Source of the DNA: Saccharothrix violaceirubra
GTDB taxonomy: Bacteria; Actinomycetota; Actinomycetes; Mycobacteriales; Pseudonocardiaceae
Length of the DNA stretch: 64,000 nucleotides
Reading direction: 5' to 3'
Assembly (NCBI RefSeq): GCF_014203755.1
Contig: NZ_JACHJS010000001.1
Span: 5,146,001-5,210,000, forward strand
Part shown: positions 9,178-17,949 of the stretch, one piece after another
Layout: every line of letters begins with the position of its first letter
Numbering within the stretch: position 1 is the stretch's first letter
The notes under the pieces: generated by a model
What the model was told of the DNA's origin: nothing
Seen by the model: the letters and a program-made list of their open reading frames with translations, nothing else
Database searches by the model: none
Made by a program: the position numbers and the translations under genes

Positions 9178-10773
9178 TCAATCGCGCGCGACCGAGTCCC
9201 AGAAGTCGCACTGGTGCTGCTCGCCGATCTCACCGGTCAGCACGCTGTTGCCGGCCGGCAGCAACGCGAGCGCCCGCTGGTCGTCGCGCGTGAACGGAGT
9301 CCACAGTGGAGTGCCGGGCACGGTCGGGTTCCCGGTGCGGGCGAACCCGGTCCACTGGGCGACGAGCTGACGCCCGTACACGGTCTGGTTCGGGTTCCAC
9401 GCGGTGCCGACGGGCGCGAACAGGAAGCTGTTCTCCGACACGTGGAACGCCCCGTTGGGCTTGGTCTGGTCGAGCCACCCGGCGGGCGGCGAGTCGGGGT
9501 TGTCGACCTGGTACAGGAAGACGGTCAGATGACGGGAGAGCTGCCGCGAGGCGCGCAGCGACGGGCAGACGGAATTGGCGTCGGCAGTGATCGTCCGATA
9601 GGCCAGGAAGGGCGACGGCTCGGGAAAGCGCTCGAGCGGATAACGTGCGAACACCTCGTCGGCGTACTCGCCATACTGCTCGCGGACCAGCTCCCGGTAC
9701 CGCTCGGGCGTCTCGGCCGCCGCGAGCTGCACGTCGTCCCGCGCCACCCCGTTCATCACGACGGCCCGGTTGAGCCGTCCGGTCCGGATCGCGTCGGCGG
9801 GCGCCAGCGGAATGGTGACCCCGTCCACGACCGGCGCGATAGTGCCGCTCGCGACCCCCATCCCGTTGCCGGCCTGGTCGACGAGCTTCGCGGCGGGAAC
9901 CTTCCGCAGACAGCCGGCCACGTCGGCGACACCGCCACACCCGACAGCGGCGGCGAACCGCGCACCAGCCGCCTGAGCCTCCTCTTCGGAAGGCCACCGC
10001 GCCTTGCAGTCCTGCGCCTGCCAAGAGGTGTCCTTACCCCGCAAGGAGTTGTAGAACCCGCTCTGGATGATCCCCTTGTGGAACAACCCGCGCGACGCGG
10101 GCGAGACGAGCTGGGCGCAGACACTCGACCCACCGGCGGACGCACCGTAGATAGTCACGTTGCCCGGATCTCCCCCGAAGGCGGAGATGTTGCGCCGAAC
10201 CCACCGCAACGCCTCCTGCTGGTCCTGGATGGCGTAGTTCCCGGCGTGCTCGCCCAACTCCTTGGCGGTGAAGAACCCCATGATCCCGAGCCGGTAGTGC
10301 ACCTCGACGTTGATCACCGCCCCACCGGCGGCGAGCCGGGTCCCGTCACTGGGCCCGAAGAGCAGGAAACCCCCGCCGTGGAGCTGCACCATGACCGGCA
10401 GCGGACGGGGGAACTCCCCTTGCGGAACCCGGACGTTGAGGAACAGGCAGTTCTCGTCCCCCGAGCCAGGCTGAGGACATCGACTCCCCGGCCGCGTGGC
10501 GGCCAACGTCCCACTCCAGGGCGAGACCCGAACCGGCGCCCGCCACCGCGATTCTCCCACCGGCGGCTGGGCGTAAGGAACACCGAGATAAGACCTCACC
10601 CCATTCCCGACAAGCCCGCACACGGACCCGTCAGGCGCTCTGACCGAGGTCCCGTCGGCACAGCCGGGCTCCTCCCCGACAGCCTCCTCGACCCCCGCCC
10701 CACCCGACACGCACACGACCGCCGCACAAGCGACCGCGACCACCAACGACCACGCTCTCGACACCGATGCCAT
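9178..10773 (-). CDS. Secreted type-B carboxylesterase
   Basis: A 531-residue alpha/beta hydrolase of the carboxylesterase type-B family. A signal peptide (about residues 1-32) precedes the family N-terminal block (VRSYLGVPYAQPPVGESRWRAP). The oxyanion-hole HGGG lies at 132-135 and the nucleophile is Ser212 in GASAGG. The gene stands as a single unit between the LPMO and a repeat-containing intergenic region. The substrate cannot be read from sequence; family members hydrolyse aryl, acyl or para-nitrobenzyl esters. Confidence 0.9.
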   Translation of the reverse strand: MASVSRAWSLVVAVACAAVVCVSGGAGVEEAVGEEPGCADGTSVRAPDGSVCGLVGNGVRSYLGVPYAQPPVGESRWRAPVRVSPWSGTLAATRPGSRCPQPGSGDENCLFLNVRVPQGEFPRPLPVMVQLHGGGFLLFGPSDGTRLAAGGAVINVEVHYRLGIMGFFTAKELGEHAGNYAIQDQQEALRWVRRNISAFGGDPGNVTIYGASAGGSSVCAQLVSPASRGLFHKGIIQSGFYNSLRGKDTSWQAQDCKARWPSEEEAQAAGARFAAAVGCGGVADVAGCLRKVPAAKLVDQAGNGMGVASGTIAPVVDGVTIPLAPADAIRTGRLNRAVVMNGVARDDVQLAAAETPERYRELVREQYGEYADEVFARYPLERFPEPSPFLAYRTITADANSVCPSLRASRQLSRHLTVFLYQVDNPDSPPAGWLDQTKPNGAFHVSENSFLFAPVGTAWNPNQTVYGRQLVAQWTGFARTGNPTVPGTPLWTPFTRDDQRALALLPAGNSVLTGEIGEQHQCDFWDSVARD

Positions 10774-11085
10774 GGGACCACCCCTGCACAGTCGGAACGG
10801 ACCCGCCCATGCTCGAAGCCCGACCGACGAAGGTCGACCACCTTCACCCGACCGCAGCTACTACTTAGGTGTCGACCCGTATCGAGACAGGACGCCCGAA
10901 TCCCCGACACGCCAAGGGAAACAGCCCACTCCGAGCACCGACCGAGTGTGGATTTCACAGTGCCCGAACGCACAACTCACGGTGTCCGAGTGCACATTTC
11001 ACAGTGTCTGAACGCATAACTCGCGCGTTCGGGAACGCAAAGGGCCACGGTGCGCCGCAGCACCGTGGCCACTTTCGGGAAGAGA
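10774..11085. other. Gene-free region with degenerate tandem repeats
   Basis: About 310 bp upstream of the esterase gene. No gene is supported. Its right part (10954-11042) is made of four degenerate repeats, described separately. Confidence 0.6.
10954..11042. repeat. Four degenerate 21-23-nt tandem repeats
   Basis: Units at 10954-10976, 10977-10997, 10998-11020 and 11021-11042. Units 1 and 3 differ at only a few positions (TTCACAGTGYCYGAACGCA shared). Unit 2 is a variant with CGGTGTCCGAGTGCAC and unit 4 is the most diverged. They lie between the 3' end of a hydrolase gene and the esterase promoter. Similar short intergenic repeats occur in Pseudonocardiales genomes as I remember them; their function is unknown. 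Confidence 0.7.
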
Positions 11086-11805
11086 TCAGATGTCGAGGAA
11101 CTCGAAGACGGCCTTGCGCAGGTCCTCGCCCGCCAGCGCGCCGAGGTGGTCGCCGGGCACCCGCACCAGCCGGGCATCGGGGACCAGACCGACCAGGTGG
11201 TCGATGCCCTGCGCCATCGGGTCCGCCTCGCCGGCGAGGAACAGCGTCGGCACAGTGGGCGCACCGGCAGCGGGGTTGAACGGCTCGCGCGCGAGGCCCT
11301 CGACCAGCAGCAGCAACGACGTGGCGTCCTGCTGGGCCACCATGCTGGTGATGATTCCGGTCAGCATGTCGGTGGGCTGCGGTCCACCCTGGACGGCGGC
11401 ACGGGCCGCGGCCAGGTCGACGGCGCCGAACGGCTCCATCGGGCTGAGTCCGCCGAGCACCAGGCGCCGCACCCGCACGGAGGACACCAGGTCCCACGCG
11501 AGCCGGGCACCCAGCGAGTAGCCGACGACGTCGACCTCCTGGTCGCCGACGGCCGCCGCGATCCGACCGAGAACCTGGGTGGTCGTGACCTCGTCGGCCG
11601 ACGACACCGCCGGGCCGCCCACGTGGCCGGGCAGGTGGACGACGATGGTCTCCCGACCGGCCGCCGCCAGGGCGTCGGCCCAGCGCTCGGCGGGCCAGTC
11701 GGCGGCGCCGTTGGAGGCGAACCCGTGCACGAGGACGACCGGCGGGCCGGACACCTCGGCGGTGGGAGCGGTGCGAGTAGCCGGCAGCGCGGCGAAGCTT
11801 GTCAT
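11086..11805 (-). CDS. Alpha/beta hydrolase of the TetR-linked regulon
   Basis: A 239-residue alpha/beta hydrolase: HGF after strand 3 (VVLVHGFASNG), nucleophile Ser97 in GYSLGA, an acid near LAGEADPM and the catalytic His in VPGDHLG. This is the compact form typical of esterases and C-C bond or lactone hydrolases. The start codon sits directly on a palindrome (TCTACG-AG-CGTAGA) matching the operator repeated through the neighbouring catabolic island. It is therefore probably repressed by the adjacent TetR protein together with the importer and redox enzymes. Confidence 0.85.
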   Translation of the reverse strand: MTSFAALPATRTAPTAEVSGPPVVLVHGFASNGAADWPAERWADALAAAGRETIVVHLPGHVGGPAVSSADEVTTTQVLGRIAAAVGDQEVDVVGYSLGARLAWDLVSSVRVRRLVLGGLSPMEPFGAVDLAAARAAVQGGPQPTDMLTGIITSMVAQQDATSLLLLVEGLAREPFNPAAGAPTVPTLFLAGEADPMAQGIDHLVGLVPDARLVRVPGDHLGALAGEDLRKAVFEFLDI

Positions 11806-11819
11806 TCTACGAGCGTAGA
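11806..11819. promoter_or_regulatory. TetR-type operator at the hydrolase start codon
   Basis: Perfect 6-bp inverted repeat TCTACG-AG-CGTAGA immediately upstream of the start of the gene at 11805. It is the core of the motif also present at 17819, 18993, 19122 and 20069. Confidence 0.7.
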
Positions 11820-11847
11820 CAATAAGCCGGTACGGGTCCAGACGAGG

Positions 11848-12435
11848 TCACCCGGCGATGCGCTTCATCAACCCGTCGATGTAGGCGTTGTAGCGCACCA
11901 CGAGTTCACCCACCGGGTGCATCAGGCTGGCCACGTTCGCCCCGATCGTGACCGAGATGATCTCGTCCGCCAACACACCGACGGTCGGCGCGTCCGACGG
12001 CACATCGCCCAGGACGGCCGAGATCCGCGTGGTCAGCTCGGCCCGCCACATGGTCAGCAGCTCCCGGTACTGCCGCGCCAACTCCGGGTTCGCGACCGAG
12101 TGCTCCCACAGCACCAGGAGCACGCGCGCCGACGTGATCCGGTGCGAGTCGAGCGGCATCGCCGCCTCGACGAACCCGTGCAGCGCCTCCAGGGGCGTCG
12201 CGCCGGGGTCCAAAGTGGACACCCGGCGCTCCGTCTCCTGGAGCACGCTCTGGAACGTCGCGGCGATGATGCCGTCCTTGCCGTCGAAGTAGTGCTTGAG
12301 GGCGCCATTGGCGAAACCGGCGGCGGTGACGATGCTGCGCATCGTGGCCGCCTCGAAGCCGCCCTCGGCGATCAGCTTCTTGGCGACCTCGACGATCTCC
12401 CGACGCCGCTGATCATGATCTATGACCTTCGGCAT
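11848..12435 (-). CDS. TetR family transcriptional regulator
   Basis: A 195-residue TetR protein. The N-terminal HTH (residues about 10-55) reads RREIVEVAKKLIAEGGFEAATMRSIVTAAGFANGALKHYF, and the C-terminal ligand domain resembles the BetI-like TetR_C group. It lies 24 bp after the last ABC gene on the same strand and is probably co-transcribed with it. No operator copy is seen directly before it, but copies lie before the hydrolase (11805), the importer operon (17700), the methyltransferase (18927), the SDR (19182) and the alcohol dehydrogenase (20138). The simplest model is a repressor released by the imported substrate or a metabolite. Confidence 0.88.
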   Translation of the reverse strand: MPKVIDHDQRRREIVEVAKKLIAEGGFEAATMRSIVTAAGFANGALKHYFDGKDGIIAATFQSVLQETERRVSTLDPGATPLEALHGFVEAAMPLDSHRITSARVLLVLWEHSVANPELARQYRELLTMWRAELTTRISAVLGDVPSDAPTVGVLADEIISVTIGANVASLMHPVGELVVRYNAYIDGLMKRIAG

Positions 12436-12459
12436 GATGGGTGCTCCGATGCGCGTTCG

Positions 12460-13299
12460 TCACGCCGACGCCCGAAGACCGAGCCACGCGGCCCGGCGTT
12501 CGGCCTGACGGGTGGGGTCGGCGACGGGCGCGGCCAGCAGCAGCCGCTGGGTGTAGGGGTCCTCCGGCTGCTGCGTGATCTTCTCCGTGGGACCGGCCTC
12601 GACGATCTCGCCCTGGTACATCACGGACGTGCGGTGGCACACCCGTCGCACGACGCCCAGGTCGTGCGACACGAACAGGTAGGCCACGCCCGTCTCGCGC
12701 TGGAGGTCGATGAACAGGTCGAGGATGGTCGCCTGCGTGGTCAGGTCGAGCGCGCTGACCGGCTCGTCGCAGACGATCAGCCGGGGCCGCCGGACCAGGG
12801 CCCGCGCGATGGCGATGCGCTGGCGCTGACCGCCGGAGAACTCGCTCGGGTACCGGTGCACGGAGTCCCCGGGCAGCTTCACGCGGTCGAGCATCTCGGC
12901 GACGATCGCCTGCGCCTGGGCCTTCTTCGTGCCGGTGACCTCCAGCGGCTCGGCGAGGACCTCGCCGACCGTCATGGTCGGGTCCAGGGACCCGTACGGG
13001 TCCTGGAACACGACCTGGATGTCGTTGGCCAGCTTGCGGCGCTCGGCACCCTTGAGGTGGGTGATGTCCCGGCCGTCGAAGGTGATCTTCCCGCCGGAGA
13101 CCGGCGCGAGCCCGAGCAGGGCCCGCCCCAGCGTCGACTTGCCCGAGCCGCTCTCGCCGACCAGGCCGACGCACTCGCCGGCGTTCACGTCGATCGACAC
13201 GCCCTTGAGCGCCCGGAAGTTGACCTTCCGGGAGATGCGGTAGTCGACCACCAGGTCTTCCACCACGAGCAACGGCGTCGTGTCCTGGGGAGCGCTCAT
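12460..13299 (-). CDS. Oligopeptide/dipeptide-type ABC transporter ATP-binding protein (OppF/DppF-like)
   Basis: A 279-residue ABC ATPase: Walker A GESGSGKST, Q-loop FQDPYGSLDP, signature FSGGQRQR, Walker B LIVCDEP and H-loop SHD. The C-terminal oligopeptide-specific extension (EDPYTQRLLLAAP) marks the OppF/DppF class. Its ATG overlaps the stop of the fused permease-ATPase gene by one base (TGATG), so the two ATPase domains are made together and should form a heterodimer. The substrate class (peptides, but also sugars, nickel or opine-like compounds in this family) is not determined by sequence. Confidence 0.92.
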   Translation of the reverse strand: MSAPQDTTPLLVVEDLVVDYRISRKVNFRALKGVSIDVNAGECVGLVGESGSGKSTLGRALLGLAPVSGGKITFDGRDITHLKGAERRKLANDIQVVFQDPYGSLDPTMTVGEVLAEPLEVTGTKKAQAQAIVAEMLDRVKLPGDSVHRYPSEFSGGQRQRIAIARALVRRPRLIVCDEPVSALDLTTQATILDLFIDLQRETGVAYLFVSHDLGVVRRVCHRTSVMYQGEIVEAGPTEKITQQPEDPYTQRLLLAAPVADPTRQAERRAAWLGLRASA

Positions 13300-15158
13300 C
13301 ACGCGTCGTCCTTTCCGCCCACGTTCGCGGCGCTCTGCTCCTCGACACCGGCACCGGCCGAAGCCGCCACCCACACCTCGTCGAGTTCGACCCGGCCCTC
13401 GGTGTCGTCCAGCGACGCACCGATCAGCTCGGCCGTGTACGGGTCCGCGGCGTCGCGGAAGATCCGCTCGACCGGCCCGGTCTCGACGATCCGGCCGTCC
13501 TTCATCACCACGACGCGGTCGCAGATGTCCGCGACGACGCCGAAGTTGTGCGTCACGATCACCAGCGCCATGCCGTACTCCTGCTGCAACTCGCGCAGCA
13601 GTTCGAGCACCTCGGCCTGCACGGTCACGTCGAGCGCCGTCGTGGGCTCGTCCGCGACCAGCAGCGACGGCCGACCGGCCACCGCGCCCGCGATGAGCAC
13701 GCGCTGCGCCATGCCGCCGGAGATCTGGTGCGGGTAGGACTTGAGGACGCGCTCGGGGTCGGTGATGCCGACCCGGACCAGGACCTCGCGGGCCCGCTTG
13801 CGCGCCTCTTCCTTCGACAGGCCGATCACGCGGCGCAGCGGCTCGACCAACTGGTGCTCGATCGTGTAGCACGGGTCGAGGTTGGTCATCGGCTCCTGCG
13901 GCACGTACCCGATCGACTTGCCCAGCAGCGCGTGGCGGTCGGCGGACGACAGCTTGCCCACCTCACGGCCACCGACCCAGATGCCGTCCGCGACGGCCGT
14001 GCCGCCGGTGGGCAGCAGGTCGAGCGCGGCGAACATGGTCTGGGTCTTGCCGGAGCCGGACTCGCCGACGATGCCGAGCACCTCGCCGGGCGCGGCGTCG
14101 AGCGACACGCCCTTGACGACCTCCTTGAGCCCGGACTGGGTGGCGTACCCGACCCGGAGGTTGTCGATGCGCAGGGCGCAATTCTCGGCTTCGTGCTGGT
14201 GCACACCGCTGACCTCACGCGCGGAGAGGTCGTCCGCCTTCGGCGCGGCCTTGAGTTCTTCCCGCACCCGCAGGCGGATCTTGCGGGTGGGCGTCTCCGC
14301 CCGGACGCTGATCAGGTCGGCCAGGATCGAGCCGATGTAGGCCAGGGCCGCGATGGTCAACCCGAGCGCGAGCGACGGCCACAGCAGCAGCAGCGGGCTC
14401 GTCCGGATGTTCTGGTAGCCGTCGTTCATCGTCTGGCCCCAGCTCGGCGTGCTGGCCGAGCCGATGCCGAGGTACTGCAGACCCGCCTGCATACCGATCG
14501 CGAGACCTGCGGTCAGGGCCGTCTGGACGATGATCGGGGCGTAGACCGCGCGCAGCATGTGCGTGCGGATGATGCGCCCGTTGGTCACGCCGGCGACGCG
14601 CGCGGCGTCGATGTACGGCTCCTTGCGCACGGCCAGCGCACGGCCGCGGGTGATCCGGTAGTAGCCGGGTGCCAGGAACACGCCCAGCGTGATCATCAGG
14701 ATCGTGAACGACTGGCCGGTGCCCGCCGCCACGATCAGCAGCACGAGCATGCCGGGGACCGACTGCAACGCGTCGCTGATCCAGGAGAAGACCCGGTCGG
14801 CGGTACCGCCGAAGTACCCGGCGATGACACCCGTGGGCACACCGAGCACGACGCCCGCGACACACGTGATCAGCGCACCGAACAGCGAGGTCTGCGCACC
14901 GTAGAGCAGGCGGCTGTACACGTCCCGACCGGCCGAGTCGCCGCCGAAGAGGTGACCGTTGCCCGGTTCGGCGCGGACCAGCTTGAAGTCGACGTGGTCG
15001 GGGTCGAACGGCGCGAGCCATGGCGCGAGGATCGCGGCCAGCACGATCAACAGCATCACGACGAGGGCGACCACGCCGGCCGGCCGGCGCAGGTAGCGCC
15101 GGAACAGCGACACCCGCTTGACGGGTGCCAGTGCGGTGGGGAACGGGGCTGCGGTCAT
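13299..15158 (-). CDS. Fused ABC permease (DppC-like) and ATPase (DppD-like)
   Basis: A 619-residue fusion. Residues about 15-290 are a DppC-type inner-membrane permease (N-terminal RRYLRRPAGVVALVVML helix, then the EAA-like loop AARVAGVTNGRIIRTHML). Residues about 325-600 are an ABC ATPase with Walker A GESGSGKTQT, signature ISGGMAQR, Walker B LLVADEPT and the C-terminal PYTAELIGAS extension. No stop or start separates the halves, and the linker (KADDLSAREVSGVHQHEAEN) is short and charged. Such fusions are known in actinobacterial Dpp-type systems. ATG 15158 overlaps the previous gene by 4 bp. Confidence 0.92.
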   Translation of the reverse strand: MTAAPFPTALAPVKRVSLFRRYLRRPAGVVALVVMLLIVLAAILAPWLAPFDPDHVDFKLVRAEPGNGHLFGGDSAGRDVYSRLLYGAQTSLFGALITCVAGVVLGVPTGVIAGYFGGTADRVFSWISDALQSVPGMLVLLIVAAGTGQSFTILMITLGVFLAPGYYRITRGRALAVRKEPYIDAARVAGVTNGRIIRTHMLRAVYAPIIVQTALTAGLAIGMQAGLQYLGIGSASTPSWGQTMNDGYQNIRTSPLLLLWPSLALGLTIAALAYIGSILADLISVRAETPTRKIRLRVREELKAAPKADDLSAREVSGVHQHEAENCALRIDNLRVGYATQSGLKEVVKGVSLDAAPGEVLGIVGESGSGKTQTMFAALDLLPTGGTAVADGIWVGGREVGKLSSADRHALLGKSIGYVPQEPMTNLDPCYTIEHQLVEPLRRVIGLSKEEARKRAREVLVRVGITDPERVLKSYPHQISGGMAQRVLIAGAVAGRPSLLVADEPTTALDVTVQAEVLELLRELQQEYGMALVIVTHNFGVVADICDRVVVMKDGRIVETGPVERIFRDAADPYTAELIGASLDDTEGRVELDEVWVAASAGAGVEEQSAANVGGKDDA

Positions 15159-16096
15159 CGTTCGCGCACCTTCGGGTTGACCCACCCGAGCACGAGGTCG
15201 AGCAGGAAGTTGATGACGACGACGAAGACGATGGAGATGGCGGTCAGGCCCAGCAGCGCCGGGATGTCGCCGATCTGCGCGGCGGACTGGGTCCACGTGC
15301 CGATGCCGTTGAGGTTGAAGATCGTCTCGACCACCACGGCACCGCCGATCAGGCCGACGAACATCAGCGCGAGGATGGTCAGCGCGGCCGGCGAGGCGTT
15401 GCGCAGGACGTGCCGGGTGACCCGGCCGCGCGGGAGACCGCGGGCCCGCAGGGTGCGGACGAAGTCCTGGTTGTTGACCTGGATGACGCTGTTGCGCAAC
15501 TGCTCCGCGATCATCACGATCGCACCGATCGCGAGCGAGACCGACGGCAGCGTGATCGACACGAGCCACTTGCCCACCGAGATCTCCGGCGACACGTAGC
15601 CGAACGTCGGGAACCACTTGAGCTGGACACCGAACCAGGTGACCAGGACGAGGGCCATCCAGAAGCCGGGCAGCGCGAACAGGATCACCGACGCCGACTT
15701 CAGGACGCGGTCCAGCACGCTGCCGGGCCGCAGGCCGCACGCGATGCCGACGGCCACGCCGAGGATCGCGGACAGCAGGGTCGCGAAGAACACGACCGAC
15801 AGGGTGATGGGCACCCGCTGCGCGAGCTGGTCGCCGATCGGCGTGAAGCTGCGCCAGGAGACGCCGAAGTCACCGGTGATCGCGTGGGAGACCCAGTCGA
15901 CGAACTGGGTCGTCAGCGGCCGGTCGATGCCGATCTTGGCACCCAGGGCGGCCCGCTGGGCCTCGGTCGCGCTGGCACCGAGCAACCCGTAGCTCGGGTC
16001 CCCGATGACCAGGTGCGCCAGGAAGAAGGTGCCCGTCATGACGACGACGAGCAGCAGGATTCCCGACAACAGGCGTTTCGTGATGAAAGACAGCAT
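15155..16096 (-). CDS. ABC transporter permease, DppB-like
   Basis: A 313-residue permease with the DppB/OppB N-terminal block (FITKRLLSGILLLVVVMTGTFFLAH), about six membrane helices and the EAA-like loop VRTLRARGLPRGRVTRHVLRNA that docks on the ATPase. It starts 15 bp after a strong hairpin that separates it from the binding-protein gene, and it overlaps the next permease-ATPase gene by 4 bp (ATGA). Confidence 0.92.
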   Translation of the reverse strand: MLSFITKRLLSGILLLVVVMTGTFFLAHLVIGDPSYGLLGASATEAQRAALGAKIGIDRPLTTQFVDWVSHAITGDFGVSWRSFTPIGDQLAQRVPITLSVVFFATLLSAILGVAVGIACGLRPGSVLDRVLKSASVILFALPGFWMALVLVTWFGVQLKWFPTFGYVSPEISVGKWLVSITLPSVSLAIGAIVMIAEQLRNSVIQVNNQDFVRTLRARGLPRGRVTRHVLRNASPAALTILALMFVGLIGGAVVVETIFNLNGIGTWTQSAAQIGDIPALLGLTAISIVFVVVINFLLDLVLGWVNPKVRER

Positions 16097-16111
16097 TATC
16101 TCGGCTCCTCA

Positions 16112-16146
16112 CCGGCAGGTCCGTCCGAAGTGGACGGACCTGCCGG
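16112..16146 (-). terminator. Intra-operon stem-loop between binding protein and permease genes
   Basis: Perfect 15-bp inverted repeat (16112-16126 with 16132-16146) with a 5-nt loop, placed in the 62-bp gap after the binding-protein gene. In binding-protein ABC operons such hairpins stabilise or partly terminate the transcript so that the binding protein is made in excess. That role is inferred here. Confidence 0.75.
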
Positions 16147-16158
16147 AGCACGGGCGCG

Positions 16159-17700
16159 TCAGCCGCGCTGGATGAACCGCAGCGTCGGGAACATCATGCC
16201 GGTCATCGGAGTGACCTTGATGCCCTGCACGCTGAAGTAGGTGTTGTCGGCCTGGTACCACGGGCTCCACCACGCCAGGTCGACCAGCTTGGTGTTGAGC
16301 TGCTTGAGCAGCGCGGTCTGGGCGTCGCCGGGCTCGGCCTTCTCGACCTGCTCCACCAGGGCCTTGACCTCGGGGAAGGCGTCGACGGCCGGGTTCGGGT
16401 TGTACCACTGGGCGGTGGTCACCTGGTCGGTCAGCGTCGCCATGTCGTTACCCGCCAGCGCGATCACCGCGAGGAACATCGGGTAGGTCGGGGCGTTCTT
16501 CTGGTAGTCGGGCATGGCCATGTCGACCCACTCGACCTTGATGCCCAGCTCGGTGAACGTCTGGGTCGCGACCGGCTGCCACGCGGCGAAGATCGGCGAC
16601 ATCGGCATCTTGACCGAGAAGCCGTCGGCGTAGCCGGCTTCCTTCAGCAGCGCCTTGGCCTTGGCCATGTCGGTCTTGTACTTGTCGTTCATCGACTTGT
16701 CGTAGACCTGCGCGTCCACCGAGAACACCTGGTTGGTGACGGTGCCGGAGCCGGCGGCCACCGCGGACAGGATGCCCGCCGAGTCGAACGCGTAGCTGAT
16801 CGCCTGGCGGACCTTCTGGTCGCCCAGGGCCTTGACCTGGCCACCGGTGCGGTCGGCGAACTGGACGCCCACCCAGGACGCGGCCTTCGAGGCCACGTTC
16901 CAGTTGTTCTCCTTGGCCTTGGGCAGGTTCGCCGCGTTCGCGAACTGCATGTTGAGCTGGCCGGAGAGCATGCCGTTGAACGCCGCGGTCTGGTCCGTGA
17001 TCGGGAACAGCGTCACCTTCGGGAAGGGGAAGGTGGCGGAGTCCCAGTGCTTGTCCTTCTTGTTGAAGACGTACTGGGACTGCGGCGCGGACAGCGCCTT
17101 GTCGTACGTGTACGGACCGGAGCCCACCGGCGCGTTGACCAGCGAGTTGGCCTGGATGGCGGCCGGGGACGCCATCCAGCTGCGGCCGAGGCCCATCTGG
17201 TAGAGCAGCGCGTCGTCCCGCTTGGACAGCTTCAGGTCGACCGCGTCCGGGCCCTTGGCCTCGGCGCTCGCCACGTTCAGGTACGCCTGACCGGAGCGGA
17301 CGCCCTTCTTGAGGTGGTCGATGTTCGCGACGGCCGCCGCGGAGTCGAACTTCTGGCCGTCCTCGAACTGGGCGTCGGTGCGCAGCTTCAGGCTCAGCGT
17401 GAGGCGGTCCGCCGACCACTCCCACGAGGTCGCCAGGCCCGGGACCGGCTTGCCGTCCTTGTCCAGGGAGACCAGCGGGTCGTACACGGCCGACAGGTAC
17501 GGGCCGTCGAAGCCGATGTCGGCGTTGGCCGGGTCCCAGGACGTCACGTCGAGGAAGACGCCGGCCTTCAACTCGTCGATCTGCGGGGCACCCGCGGCGT
17601 CCGTGGGGGCGGCACCGCCGCCACCGGTGCCGGTACATGCGGCGAGCGCGGTGGCCGCCACCGCGGCGATAGCGACCAGGGCCGCTCGTGTCCTCGTCAT
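16159..17700 (-). CDS. ABC transporter substrate-binding lipoprotein, family 5 (OppA/DppA-like)
   Basis: A 513-residue lipoprotein: signal peptide with lipobox LAAC (Cys21), a Gly/Ala linker, then the SBP_bac_5 fold (WDPANADIGFDGPYLSAVYDPL; GLATSWEWSADRLTLSLKLR; GSGPYTYDK). It captures the ligand outside the membrane and delivers it to the permeases encoded just downstream. GAAGGAC precedes the ATG. The 250-bp upstream region carries one copy of the TetR-type operator and a pair of TCGTATACGA palindromes. The ligand is unknown; neighbouring genes argue for a non-peptide compound that is reduced, oxidised and hydrolysed inside. Confidence 0.92.
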   Translation of the reverse strand: MTRTRAALVAIAAVAATALAACTGTGGGGAAPTDAAGAPQIDELKAGVFLDVTSWDPANADIGFDGPYLSAVYDPLVSLDKDGKPVPGLATSWEWSADRLTLSLKLRTDAQFEDGQKFDSAAAVANIDHLKKGVRSGQAYLNVASAEAKGPDAVDLKLSKRDDALLYQMGLGRSWMASPAAIQANSLVNAPVGSGPYTYDKALSAPQSQYVFNKKDKHWDSATFPFPKVTLFPITDQTAAFNGMLSGQLNMQFANAANLPKAKENNWNVASKAASWVGVQFADRTGGQVKALGDQKVRQAISYAFDSAGILSAVAAGSGTVTNQVFSVDAQVYDKSMNDKYKTDMAKAKALLKEAGYADGFSVKMPMSPIFAAWQPVATQTFTELGIKVEWVDMAMPDYQKNAPTYPMFLAVIALAGNDMATLTDQVTTAQWYNPNPAVDAFPEVKALVEQVEKAEPGDAQTALLKQLNTKLVDLAWWSPWYQADNTYFSVQGIKVTPMTGMMFPTLRFIQRG

Positions 17701-17818
17701 CGAGTCCTTCTCTCGGGTGATGGACTGCCGGCGGGGTCACGCGCCGCGGAGCGGGCTGGTCCTCGCCTGAGGCATCTAGATCAAGGAGTGAGACCTGGCT
17801 CACTGTCAGGATGCGGGA

Positions 17819-17838
17819 TAGTCTACGACCGTCGGCAA
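17819..17838. promoter_or_regulatory. TetR-type operator upstream of the importer operon
   Basis: TAGTCTACG-AC-CGTCGGCAA. The left arm is a perfect match to the other copies; the right arm is degenerate. It lies about 120 bp before the binding-protein start codon. Confidence 0.6.
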
Positions 17839-17906
17839 AAAAATCAACGGTTGACCAACCCGGAATTATCCGAAAAGTAACCGAGCATCCGTCGAGTGAT
17901 CAGGCG

Positions 17907-17938
17907 GAATCGTATACGAGTCGGAGAATCGTATACGA
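17907..17938. repeat. Direct repeat of a TCGTATACGA palindrome
   Basis: GAATCGTATACGA occurs at 17907-17919 and again at 17926-17938, a 19-bp period. Each copy holds a perfect 10-bp palindrome. It lies just after the methyltransferase stop and about 210-240 bp upstream of the binding-protein gene. The spacing suggests paired operators on one face of the helix for a second regulator. Confidence 0.65.
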
Positions 17939-17949
17939 AAAGCGACGAC

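Noticed and set aside
12436..12459. Autoregulatory operator directly before the TetR gene.
   Set aside because: The 24-bp gap has no copy of the shared palindrome; the gene is more likely expressed from the importer promoter.
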